From positions 1 to 7,783 of the forward strand of contig JAJAYG010000091.1 of NCBI GenBank assembly GCA_026786335.1: a stretch of DNA of 7,783 nucleotides, written 5' to 3'. This document shows, piece after piece, positions 1 to 6,241 of this stretch. Within the stretch, counting starts at the first letter, position 1; each line of letters begins with the position of its first letter. The translations under genes and the position numbers were made by a program. The DNA is from Chitinophagales bacterium. Lineage in GTDB: Bacteria; Bacteroidota; Bacteroidia; Chitinophagales; UBA10324. A model generated the notes under the pieces. The model was given only the letters and a program-made list of their open reading frames with translations. It did no database searches and was not told where the DNA came from.

Positions 1-926
1 ACCTATACATGGGATTTGGCGATGGTGCATTTGCAGCAGGTCAATCAGTAAGTCATGTTTACACCACGCCGGGAATTTATACTGTTACCATTTATGCAAA
101 CGATCCCAATGCCTGCGAATCATTGGATACAGCAACTGTTGTTGTTGACTTCACGCATGTGGTGCAGGCAGAGTTGAGTGAGTATGAATATTTCGGTTGT
201 CCGCCGCTCACCATTAATTTTTCTAACATTGGTTATGGCGGCATCACTTTCTTCTGGGATTTTGGGGATGGAAATACTTCAACTGAACAAAATCCAACGC
301 ACGTTTATCCCAATCCGGGAACTTATTATGGTTTCGAAATCGTGACTGACCCCACTGCATGCAAACCATCTGACACGGCACTATTCACAGTTACGGTTTA
401 CGACTTCCCTCCCACAGTAGCATTTTCATTTAACCCGACAACGGTAGTTGGTTATTCCACTCCCATTCATTTCACTAATGAATCGCAAGGTGCATCCTAT
501 TACTTCTGGGATTTTGGTGATGGTGATACAAGCACCGAAGTAAATCCTATTCACACTTACACACTCACCGGCGACTATCTCGTTTGCCTTACCGCTTACA
601 ACGATGGAAGTTGCCCGGCTAAGGATTGTAAATTGATACACGTTGAGTTAATTCCCATTGTTGATGTGCCCAATGCATTTTCTCCTAATGGTGATGGCGC
701 CAATGATGTTTTGTATGTGAAAGGGCAAGATGTAAAATCACTTAGCTTTAAAGTATTCAACCGCTGGGGAGAATTGGTCTTTGAAACGAATGATATTAAT
801 AAGGGATGGAATGGAATTTACAAAGGCATGCCTCAGGAAATGGAAGTGTATGTTTGGGAACTGAATGCAATTTTTAGTGATGGCAAAGCCGCAACACGCA
901 GCGGGAATGTTACGTTGCTGAGATGA
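1..926 (+). CDS. Secreted PKD-repeat protein with T9SS type B (gliding motility-associated) C-terminal domain, 5' partial, frameshifted at left edge
   Basis: This is the C-terminal part of a large surface or extracellular protein exported by the type IX secretion system. Counting from the ATG at 9 (305 residues), it shows the end of one PKD domain (about 1-48), a second (about 52-132, core WDFGDG at 83-88) and a third (about 134-213, core WDFGDG at 167-172). The C-terminal domain spans about 218-305, with PNAFSPNGDGAND (221-233), FNRWGELVFET (250-260), GWNGIYKG and a closing GNVTLLR. That is the CHU_C / gliding-motility-associated signature (TIGR04131-like). The ATG at 9 is not a real start because it lies inside a PKD core. 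The bases before it encode TYTWD in another frame, so a single T appears to be missing at 15-17. The next gene is a PorP/SprF protein, the usual partner of type B cargo. The cargo's specific role (adhesin, enzyme or other) cannot be judged from this fragment. Confidence 0.92.
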   Translation, partial: LYMGFGDGAFAAGQSVSHVYTTPGIYTVTIYANDPNACESLDTATVVVDFTHVVQAELSEYEYFGCPPLTINFSNIGYGGITFFWDFGDGNTSTEQNPTHVYPNPGTYYGFEIVTDPTACKPSDTALFTVTVYDFPPTVAFSFNPTTVVGYSTPIHFTNESQGASYYFWDFGDGDTSTEVNPIHTYTLTGDYLVCLTAYNDGSCPAKDCKLIHVELIPIVDVPNAFSPNGDGANDVLYVKGQDVKSLSFKVFNRWGELVFETNDINKGWNGIYKGMPQEMEVYVWELNAIFSDGKAATRSGNVTLLR

Positions 927-930
927 TTCA

Positions 931-972
931 GTTTAAAGTTTAGCGTTTCGTGTTTAGAGTTTCGAGTTTAAA
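931..972. repeat. Heptamer tandem array, six units of GTTTNNN
   Basis: Six consecutive 7-bp units begin 5 bases after the upstream stop codon. Every unit starts with GTTT; the three variable bases are aaa, agc, cgt, aga, cga and aaa. The period is exact, with no spacer between units. The array fills most of the 64-base gap before the PorP/SprF start at 991. It is not coding and no hairpin is evident. Its function is unknown. Confidence 0.85.
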
Positions 973-990
973 TAAAAGTAAATTGATGAA

Positions 991-2007
991 ATGAAAAGCA
1001 GCGTCACCATATTATTTTTTGTGATTGCAATAGCAACCAAGCTGGCTGCGCAAGACATTCATTTCTCGCAATATTATTCAGCACCGCTCACCATTAATCC
1101 TGCACTCACAGGAAGTTTCAATGGAGATTACCGGGCAGGTTTGAATTACAGAACACAATGGGCAAGTGTTACAGTGCCCTATAAAACCTTCGACATCTTT
1201 GGTGATTTTAATTTGGGAAGAAAAATTTACAACCGCAATTATTATTCTATGGGAATGAATATAATTGCCGACCGTGCCGGCGATGGTGCGCTCACTGTTA
1301 CTAAACTAATTGCATCAGGCGCCTATCATTTTATTTTAGATCATGCGAAAACAAATGATCTTTCACTGGGTGCTCAATTCGGATGGGTGCAAAAGAAAAT
1401 TGATTTTACAAAACTCTATTTCGATAGTCAGTGGAACGATGCCGGTTTTGATACGCAACTTTCTTCGGGTGAAAATTACAAGAATGCCACCACCAGTTAC
1501 CCCGATGCTGCTCTTGGAATATCTTATACCTACAATGGCCCGAAAAATATTTCTGCCAATGCGGGCTTTGCAATTTACCATCTCATTCGCCCGCACGATT
1601 CATTTTATGATGATGCAAACCAACTCGGAACACGACCAGTTTTTAATGTCGGAATAAATTATCTCTTCAACGATCACCTGAGTATTGCACCCAGCATTTA
1701 TTATGAAGCGCAGAAAAAAGCAAGCGAATTTTTGTTAGGTGGAATGTTGCAATATGATATTTCGAAAGACCCATCAGTGAATACAAAATTGTATTTAGGA
1801 TTTTACGGAAGAATAAAAGATGCAATGATTCCTGCTGCAGGATTCGAGATTACTCACTGGCGCTTCATTATGAATTACGATGTAAACACATCGCAACTTA
1901 AACCGGCAAGCAACGGCAAGGGCGCATTTGAAATTTCGCTTATTTACATCGGCACTTCGAAGAAAAATAATGTTCCGGGAATTGATTTGCCTTGCCCGAG
2001 ATTTTGA
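991..2007 (+). CDS. PorP/SprF family type IX secretion system outer membrane protein
   Basis: A 338-residue protein with a cleavable signal peptide (basic MK, hydrophobic stretch to about residue 17, then KLAAQ with cleavage near residue 20-21). The mature N-terminus reads QDIHFSQYYSAPLTINPALTG, the hallmark of the PorP/SprF family (TIGR03519). The rest alternates aromatic and polar residues, as expected for an outer membrane beta-barrel, and the length fits the family. In Flavobacterium johnsoniae, SprF is needed to export the cargo SprB, and PorP/SprF genes commonly lie directly downstream of type B C-terminal-domain cargo, exactly as here. The inferred role is therefore to help export or anchor the PKD protein encoded just upstream. 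The start at 991 is supported by the signal peptide; no clear Shine-Dalgarno sequence is present, as is usual in this phylum. It is a paralogous partner type and should not be assumed to be PorP or SprF proper. Confidence 0.93.
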   Translation: MKSSVTILFFVIAIATKLAAQDIHFSQYYSAPLTINPALTGSFNGDYRAGLNYRTQWASVTVPYKTFDIFGDFNLGRKIYNRNYYSMGMNIIADRAGDGALTVTKLIASGAYHFILDHAKTNDLSLGAQFGWVQKKIDFTKLYFDSQWNDAGFDTQLSSGENYKNATTSYPDAALGISYTYNGPKNISANAGFAIYHLIRPHDSFYDDANQLGTRPVFNVGINYLFNDHLSIAPSIYYEAQKKASEFLLGGMLQYDISKDPSVNTKLYLGFYGRIKDAMIPAAGFEITHWRFIMNYDVNTSQLKPASNGKGAFEISLIYIGTSKKNNVPGIDLPCPRF

Positions 2008-2050
2008 TAAAGTGATTTGTGAAAAAACGATCTTGTAAATATTTTTTGAA

Positions 2051-2431
2051 ATGAAAATCAGATATGTTTTTCTAATAGCAACTTTAAGTACTTTACTAAT
2101 TGCCTGTCATTCTTCTTCCCCTAAAAAAATTACGCCGGCATTTGATCTGTCTAAAATAAAAACCGGAATGACATTCATGGATGTAGCCAACACCATCGGT
2201 ACACCCGATACCATTATTCGTGTTGGTGTTATGCTCGATGAATTCGGCAGCCAGATAAAAACAGATGAGTGGTGGTATGGAAAAAACATCGTGATTGTAA
2301 TGGTGAATGATACGGTGAATGGAATTGATCCCGATGCAATAGCAACCGAGAAAAGAATTAAGCACATCATTGATTCTGCAAAGGCAGCAGATGGAAACAA
2401 TAGCATCTTGATTCAACCTTCACAGCAATAA
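2051..2431 (+). CDS. Small BamE/SmpA/OmlA-like lipoprotein
   Basis: A 126-residue lipoprotein. The N-terminus (MKIRYVFLIATLSTLLIAC) is a type II signal peptide with the lipobox LIAC and acylated cysteine at residue 19. Residues about 33-53 (KIKTGMTFMDVANTIGTPD) match the short helix-plus-turn motif of the BamE/SmpA/OmlA and related small lipoprotein folds, where the pattern is roughly GMT..eV...lG.Pd. A strand pair follows, with WWYGKN at 74-79 and a hydrophobic IVIVMVND. BamE in Proteobacteria belongs to the outer membrane protein assembly complex, but this fold is widespread and the similarity here is to the motif only, so a Bam role is not established. The gene starts 43 bases after the PorP/SprF stop, in the same direction, and could be co-transcribed. 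Alternatively, a TTTG at 2016-2019 and a TATTTTTT at 2040-2047 could form a weak promoter of its own. Confidence 0.75.
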   Translation: MKIRYVFLIATLSTLLIACHSSSPKKITPAFDLSKIKTGMTFMDVANTIGTPDTIIRVGVMLDEFGSQIKTDEWWYGKNIVIVMVNDTVNGIDPDAIATEKRIKHIIDSAKAADGNNSILIQPSQQ

Positions 2432-2473
2432 TCACTTTGATTTCATTTCACTTGAATAACTTGCACAATTGTA

Positions 2474-2968
2474 ATGACATTTGAATTCCGCGCCCATCAC
2501 CCTTCAGCTTATTACCGCTTTGGTATTGTCTTGATAATTCTTATTACAATCAATTTATTTTTTATCAGCTTCTTTTTTCCTCAATTAAAAACAATGAATG
2601 AGGCAGTTTCAAACAGCATTGTTCTTATTGTACCATGGTTACTGATTTTGCTTTTACCTTCTGTTGTTTTTGGAATTTTGATTTACCGCTCCTTTGTAAA
2701 AACATTCAGGTTCACCATTGAAGAAAATTTATTTGCAGTTGAATTGCTGAAAAAGAATGGCTACAAAAAAGAATTCGCATGGGATGATTTAAAATCACTT
2801 CGCATCGTTGACTTTGAAGACAATCACTATTGCAACCTTGAATTTAATGACAAGAAAAACAATCTGGTAATACACCGCGAAAGTGGCGAGTTTGAAAAAT
2901 TTTATGCGGAGCTTTTGAAGTATTCCAAAATTGAACCTGCAGCTTTGAGTCAACCATTTCAATTGTAG
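2474..2968 (+). CDS. Two-helix membrane protein with a possible PH-like cytoplasmic domain, unknown function
   Basis: A 164-residue protein that I do not recognise as a named gene. Two hydrophobic segments are obvious at about 16-36 and 48-70, separated by a short polar loop. The remaining C-terminal part (about 75-164) is soluble and rich in alternating strands, with FTIEENLFAVELLKKNGYKKEF, a WDDLKSLRIV turn, and a final helix EFEKFYAELLKY. This layout, an N-terminal helical hairpin plus a beta-rich domain with a W-[DE]-[DE]-[IL] element, resembles the YcxB-like / bacterial PH-domain families; that assignment is an inference from pattern only. The start at 2474 lies 42 bases beyond the lipoprotein stop. 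A TTTG at 2436-2439 and TAACTTGC at 2457-2464, 17 bases apart, might be a weak promoter. It is the last plus-strand gene before a 264-base non-coding stretch. Confidence 0.75.
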   Translation: MTFEFRAHHPSAYYRFGIVLIILITINLFFISFFFPQLKTMNEAVSNSIVLIVPWLLILLLPSVVFGILIYRSFVKTFRFTIEENLFAVELLKKNGYKKEFAWDDLKSLRIVDFEDNHYCNLEFNDKKNNLVIHRESGEFEKFYAELLKYSKIEPAALSQPFQL

Positions 2969-2990
2969 GGCGCAATAGGAACCAGTGGCA

Positions 2991-3049
2991 TAGCGACTAC
3001 AAAAAATGGAAGTAGATTTTTTTCTATAACCATTTCGTCGCTACGCGAC
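2991..3049. repeat. Palindromic intergenic repeat unit (TAGCGAC ... GTCGCTACGCGAC)
   Basis: TAGCGAC at 2991-2997 is the exact reverse complement of GTCGCTA at 3037-3043. The second copy is also part of a tight hairpin, GTCGC-TAC-GCGAC (3037-3049). Between them lies an AT-rich stretch with a T run (3017-3023). From memory, Bacteroidota genomes carry dispersed intergenic repeats built of such short GC palindromes separated by AT-rich spacers; this looks like a degenerate copy. It could also act as a weak terminator for the plus-strand genes, but a T run directly after the hairpin is lacking. Confidence 0.5.
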
Positions 3050-3067
3050 TAAAATTTCTAATTCTCA

Positions 3068-3090
3068 TTGCTTAATAAACGAGTAAGCAA
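3068..3090. repeat. Short inverted repeat TTGCTTA / TAAGCAA
   Basis: Perfect 7-bp arms at 3068-3074 and 3084-3090 with a 9-base loop, followed on the plus strand by a run of seven A. It lacks the T run expected of a plus-strand terminator. A leftward transcript would already have met the stronger terminator at 3175-3212. Function unknown. Confidence 0.45.
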
Positions 3091-3174
3091 AAAAAATTTT
3101 CTGCGCTCTGAATTTTTATCAGGTAATAGACGCTGCGGAGAGAAAATACATCGCAAGGAAAATTTTACTTCACT

Positions 3175-3212
3175 AAAAAAAGAAAGGCGACTTCAATCTG
3201 AAATCGCCTTTT
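3175..3212 (-). terminator. Intrinsic terminator of the leftward nrd genes
   Basis: Read on the minus strand, a stem pairs 3208-3200 (GGCGATTTC) with 3194-3186 (GAAGTCGCC): nine pairs including one T-G wobble, a 5-base loop, and flanking A3/T3 bases that extend the stem. TTTCTTTTTTT follows directly at 3185-3175. The hairpin starts about 21 bases beyond the nrdA stop. On the plus strand the stem is followed only by TTTTC, so it may work weakly in both directions. Confidence 0.88.
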
Positions 3213-3232
3213 CAATTTCATTAAATAGTAAC

Positions 3233-5713
3233 TCAACTCCCGCACACTAAACAATTTCCACTTTCATCCAAGATGCAAGCTGCGCCTTCACCATATTGAG
3301 TAACGTCGGGTTCCACATCATTTACCATTGTTGGTTTTGAGTTTTCTACCTGATAAGCAGAAGCACCACTTGATTGTTGAGTAGCAACACCATTTGAAAT
3401 CTCTTTTACCGAAACACTTGCCACAATTTCTTCTTGCGGTTGCATCACTTGCTCCTTCTCTATTGTGAATTTCACTGCATCTGTTGCCGCTTTTGTGCGC
3501 AGGTAATACATACCGGTCTTTAATCCTTTTTCCCAAGCGTAAAAATGCATTGAGGTAACCCGGGTTGCAGTTGCATTCTCCATAAACAAGTTGAGCGATT
3601 GTGATTGATCAATGAAAGCACCGCGATCGGCAGCCATGTCAATAATCACTTTCATTCTTATTTCCCAAACAGTTTTATAAAGTTCTTTTATCGCGGCTGG
3701 GATTTCAGCAATGTTTTGAACTGAACCATTTGCTGCAATAATTTTTTGTTTCAAATCATTGTTCCAGATTCCGAGTTTCACTAAATCCTTGAGTAGATGT
3801 TTGTTCACAATAATAAACTCACCACTCAAAGTTCTGCGTGTATAAATGTTTGAAGTGTATGGTTCGAAACATTCATTGTTACCAAGTATCTGTGAAGTAG
3901 ATGCAGTAGGCATTGGAGCAACCAGCAATGAATTGCGGATTCCGAATTTCATTACATCTGCTTTTAATGAATCCCAATCCCAGCGGTCACTTGGTTTTAC
4001 ATTCCACATATCGAATTGAAAAATTCCTTTCGACATTGGAGAACCGGGGAAAGTTTCATAAGCGCCATACAATTTTGCTTCTTCCATTGAAGCAGTTACG
4101 GCAGCGAAGTAGATGGTTTCAAAAATATCTCTGTTCAATTGTTTTGCTTGATCCGATTCAAATGGCAGGCGCAATAAAATAAATGCATCGGCTAATCCCT
4201 GCACTCCCAAACCAATGGGGCGGTGTCGCATGTTTGATTTTTTTGCTTCTTCAACAGGGTAATAATTTCTATCAATGATCTTGTTGAGATTTTTTGTTGC
4301 CACTCTTGTTACATCAATCAATTTCTGAAAATCAAACTGACCATCTTTAACAAAACGTGGTAAAGCAATAGAAGCAAGATTGCAAACTGCAATTTCATCG
4401 GGTGCGGTGTACTCAATAATTTCTGTGCAGAGGTTAGAGCTTTTTATGGTTCCAAGATTTTGCTGATTCGATTTTCCGTTGCAGGCATCTTTGTACAACA
4501 TGTAAGGGGTGCCTGTTTCAATTTGCGATTCAACAATGGCAAACCATAACGCCTGTGCTTTCACTTTCTTTCTTGCCTTTCCTTCCAACTCATATTTTTC
4601 ATAGAGCGCTTCAAACTCATCACCCCAAACATCACCAAGACCGGGTGCTTCATTAGGGCAGAATAAACTCCATATTCCGTTTTCTTTCACACGCTTCATA
4701 AACAAATCGGGAATCCACATGGCATAAAATAAATCTCGTGCACGCAGTTCTTCTTTGCCGTGATTTTTTTTCAGTTCTAAAAATTCAAATACATCAGCGT
4801 GCCATGGCTCCAGATAAATTGCGAATGAACCTTTGCGTTTTCCTCCACCCTGATCTACGTAGCGCGCAGTATCATTGAATACACGCAGCATGGGAATAAT
4901 TCCGTTTGATGTGCCATTGGTTCCTTTAATATAAGAACCAGTGGCGCGAATGTTATGCATGCTTAATCCAATGCCGCCGGCAGATTGCGAAATGAGTGCG
5001 CATGATTTAAGTGTATCATAAATTCCTGCAATGCTGTCGTCTTTCATTGTTAAAAGAAAACAAGATGACATCTGTGGCTTTGGTGTGCCCGAATTAAAAA
5101 GTGTTGGTGTAGCATGGGTGAACCATCGCTCACTCATTAAATTATAAGTTTCAATCGCTGCTTCAATATCTTCTTTGTGAATACCCAAAGACACACGCAT
5201 AAACATTTGCTGCGGGCGCTCAGCAATTCTTCCATCAATGCGAAGGAGATAAGATTTTTCTAAAGTTTTAAATCCGAAATAATCAAATTGAAAATCACGA
5301 TCATAAATAATTGATGAGTCAATGAAGTCGGCATTTTTTTCAATGATCTCCATTACATCTTCCGCAATCATTGGCGACGCCTTTCCTGTTTTTTCATTGC
5401 GGTAATTGTAGAGATCACGCATTGCCTGCGAGAAACTCTTCTTGGTATTTTTATGAAGATTGGAAACTGCGATGCGCGAGGCAAGCTGTGCATAATCGGG
5501 ATGGCGAACGGTCATGGTTGCCGCAGTTTCAGCAGCGAGGTTGTCAAGTTCAGTTGTTGTTACGCCATCGTAAATTCCTTCGATCACGCGCTTGGCAACC
5601 ATAATAGGAACTACGTGTTCAGGATCTAACCCGTAACAAAGTTTTTCAATTCGTGCAGTTACTTTGTCGAACTTAATTGTTTCTGTGCGGCCGTCGCGTT
5701 TGATTACGAACAT
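3233..5713 (-). CDS. nrdA: Ribonucleoside-diphosphate reductase, class I large (alpha) subunit
   Basis: An 826-residue cytoplasmic enzyme that reduces ribonucleotides to deoxyribonucleotides together with NrdB. An N-terminal ATP-cone (about 1-93, beginning MFVIKRDGR) suggests allosteric activity control. The catalytic barrel is intact: redox cysteines C218 (SSCFLL) and C444 (AVCNLAS), the active-site triad N427-C429-E431 (SNLCTEI), the radical-transfer tyrosines Y736-Y737 (GMYYLRT), and the C-terminal thiol pair C821-C824 (CLVCGS), with an additional C813. The sequence closely resembles eukaryotic R1; as I recall mammalian R1, these N-terminal and active-site numbers are identical to it. The difference is a longer, polar linker (about 745-810) before the C-terminal CxxC arm. 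The start at 5713 is fixed by the conserved ATP-cone beginning; no Shine-Dalgarno is seen, and the 20 bases upstream are C-rich on the mRNA. A terminator follows. It is separated from nrdB by a four-helix-bundle element. Confidence 0.98.
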   Translation of the reverse strand: MFVIKRDGRTETIKFDKVTARIEKLCYGLDPEHVVPIMVAKRVIEGIYDGVTTTELDNLAAETAATMTVRHPDYAQLASRIAVSNLHKNTKKSFSQAMRDLYNYRNEKTGKASPMIAEDVMEIIEKNADFIDSSIIYDRDFQFDYFGFKTLEKSYLLRIDGRIAERPQQMFMRVSLGIHKEDIEAAIETYNLMSERWFTHATPTLFNSGTPKPQMSSCFLLTMKDDSIAGIYDTLKSCALISQSAGGIGLSMHNIRATGSYIKGTNGTSNGIIPMLRVFNDTARYVDQGGGKRKGSFAIYLEPWHADVFEFLELKKNHGKEELRARDLFYAMWIPDLFMKRVKENGIWSLFCPNEAPGLGDVWGDEFEALYEKYELEGKARKKVKAQALWFAIVESQIETGTPYMLYKDACNGKSNQQNLGTIKSSNLCTEIIEYTAPDEIAVCNLASIALPRFVKDGQFDFQKLIDVTRVATKNLNKIIDRNYYPVEEAKKSNMRHRPIGLGVQGLADAFILLRLPFESDQAKQLNRDIFETIYFAAVTASMEEAKLYGAYETFPGSPMSKGIFQFDMWNVKPSDRWDWDSLKADVMKFGIRNSLLVAPMPTASTSQILGNNECFEPYTSNIYTRRTLSGEFIIVNKHLLKDLVKLGIWNNDLKQKIIAANGSVQNIAEIPAAIKELYKTVWEIRMKVIIDMAADRGAFIDQSQSLNLFMENATATRVTSMHFYAWEKGLKTGMYYLRTKAATDAVKFTIEKEQVMQPQEEIVASVSVKEISNGVATQQSSGASAYQVENSKPTMVNDVEPDVTQYGEGAACILDESGNCLVCGS

Positions 5714-5731
5714 GGTGTGGGTGGGTTTGGG
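5714..5731 (+). other. G-rich tract abutting the nrdA start (possible G-quadruplex on the template strand)
   Basis: Directly adjacent to the nrdA ATG, the plus strand has G runs at 5714-5715, 5719-5721, 5723-5725 and 5729-5731 separated by 1-3 bases. The corresponding nrdA mRNA is an ACCC-rich leader without a Shine-Dalgarno sequence. A two-layer quadruplex is possible on the template DNA strand. No function is shown. Confidence 0.35.
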
Positions 5732-5745
5732 TTATTTCGGAATTA

Positions 5746-5771
5746 GGATTTCTGATTTGATTTGGTGATTT
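5746..5771 (+). repeat. Left inverted repeat arm of the four-helix-bundle element
   Basis: Positions 5747-5771 are the perfect reverse complement of 6198-6222 (25 bp). The arm is built of GATTT units (starts at 5747, 5754, 5759 and 5767). Outside it, CGGA at 5738-5741 matches TCCG at 6235-6238 at the same 4-base distance from the arm end, extending the symmetry. Confidence 0.92.
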
Positions 5772-5787
5772 GTCGTCTCATTTTAAT

Positions 5788-6156
5788 TCACTTTCCAGCT
5801 CTGTTAAGTTTAGCTTTCATCGATTTACCTGTTGCTGTAAAAATTGCTGTAAGTTCATCTGCTTCTTTCATAATGTCTTCGAGTTTCTTTTTAGGAAACA
5901 TTTCCGACTCAACTATTATCTCCAACCAAAACAAAGTTTCATCTGCTTCTCCTTCTACTATAGTTATTTTAGAAAGGAACTCTGCATCTGATCTTCCTCT
6001 GCAAGCCGCTCGGTAATTTGCGCCTACTGATGTTCCTGACTTTATTAATTGTTTACCGATTACAAATCCACTTGTTGTTTTAGGTAATGAATCAACAACT
6101 TTAATAATGCGTAGTGCAAATTCCTTTGTTCGTTTTTTCAGTTCTTCTTTTGTCAT
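5788..6156 (-). CDS. Four helix bundle protein, S23 / 23S rRNA intervening sequence family
   Basis: A 122-residue, all-helical, charged protein of the family first met as the ORF of 23S rRNA intervening sequences (PF05635 / TIGR02436), related to the Avd accessory protein of diversity-generating retroelements. The diagnostic stretch is clear: IGKQLIKSGTSVGANYRAA (33-51), then a D-A-E-F-L-S-K helix (57-63) and E-A-D-E-T-L-F-W-L-E-I (70-80). Length is typical (about 115-130). Helices run roughly 3-23, 29-50, 57-84 and 88-115. The family is thought to bind nucleic acid and forms pentamers in solved structures, as I recall, but its cellular role is not settled. It lies in the same direction as nrdB and nrdA, 85 bases after nrdB and 74 before nrdA, within an inverted-repeat element. 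No good promoter or Shine-Dalgarno is seen, so it is probably read through from nrdB. Confidence 0.95.
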   Translation of the reverse strand: MTKEELKKRTKEFALRIIKVVDSLPKTTSGFVIGKQLIKSGTSVGANYRAACRGRSDAEFLSKITIVEGEADETLFWLEIIVESEMFPKKKLEDIMKEADELTAIFTATGKSMKAKLNRAGK

Positions 6157-6197
6157 TCTTTGATTATTGCATTTAGAACCATTTCATCTAAATCCTT

Positions 6198-6230
6198 AAA
6201 TCACCAAATCAAATCAGAAATCAGAAATCC
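6198..6230 (-). repeat. Right inverted repeat arm of the four-helix-bundle element, one heptamer longer
   Basis: Positions 6198-6222 pair perfectly with 5747-5771. The arm then carries one further 7-base unit (6223-6229) duplicating the GATTTCT heptamer, followed by C6230, which matches G5746. Read on the minus strand this gives two GATTTCT units where the left arm has one, and further GATTT units continue inward towards 6190. Confidence 0.92.
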
Positions 6231-6241
6231 GCCCTCCGTAA

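Larger units (their letters stand above)
5746..6230 (-). mobile_element. Inverted-repeat-bounded element carrying a four-helix-bundle gene, inserted between nrdB and nrdA
   Basis: A 485-base unit bounded by inverted GATTT-rich repeats and containing one S23-family gene (5788-6156). Removing it leaves only 43 bases between the nrdB stop and the nrdA start, which would be an ordinary operon spacing. In RNA the arms would form a long stem with the ORF in the loop, the same plan as the intervening sequences found in some bacterial 23S rRNA genes, whose ORFs encode this protein family. No transposase, recombinase or target-site duplication is visible, so mobility is inferred from architecture and position only. 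Confidence 0.55.

Noticed and set aside
9..11. ATG at 9 as the start codon of the PKD protein
   Set aside because: It lies within a PKD core motif; flanking codons in another frame complete the motif, so the gene continues leftward beyond the window.
1343..1657. Open frames on both strands within the PorP/SprF gene
   Set aside because: They overlap a well-supported gene in another frame and look like chance frames.
3068..3090. Inverted repeat as a plus-strand terminator
   Set aside because: The stem is weak and is followed by A residues rather than a T run.
3068..3250. 60-codon plus-strand open frame
   Set aside because: It begins with TTG, crosses the nrdA terminator hairpin and overlaps the nrdA 3' end; composition is low-complexity Lys/Ser and no family is recognisable.
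5788..6156. Four-helix-bundle gene as the Avd gene of a diversity-generating retroelement
   Set aside because: There is no reverse transcriptase, template repeat or variable repeat nearby, and the sequence fits the general S23 family.
5746..6230. CRISPR array or ordinary insertion sequence
   Set aside because: The repeats are inverted and only two in number, there are no spacers, and no transposase is encoded.
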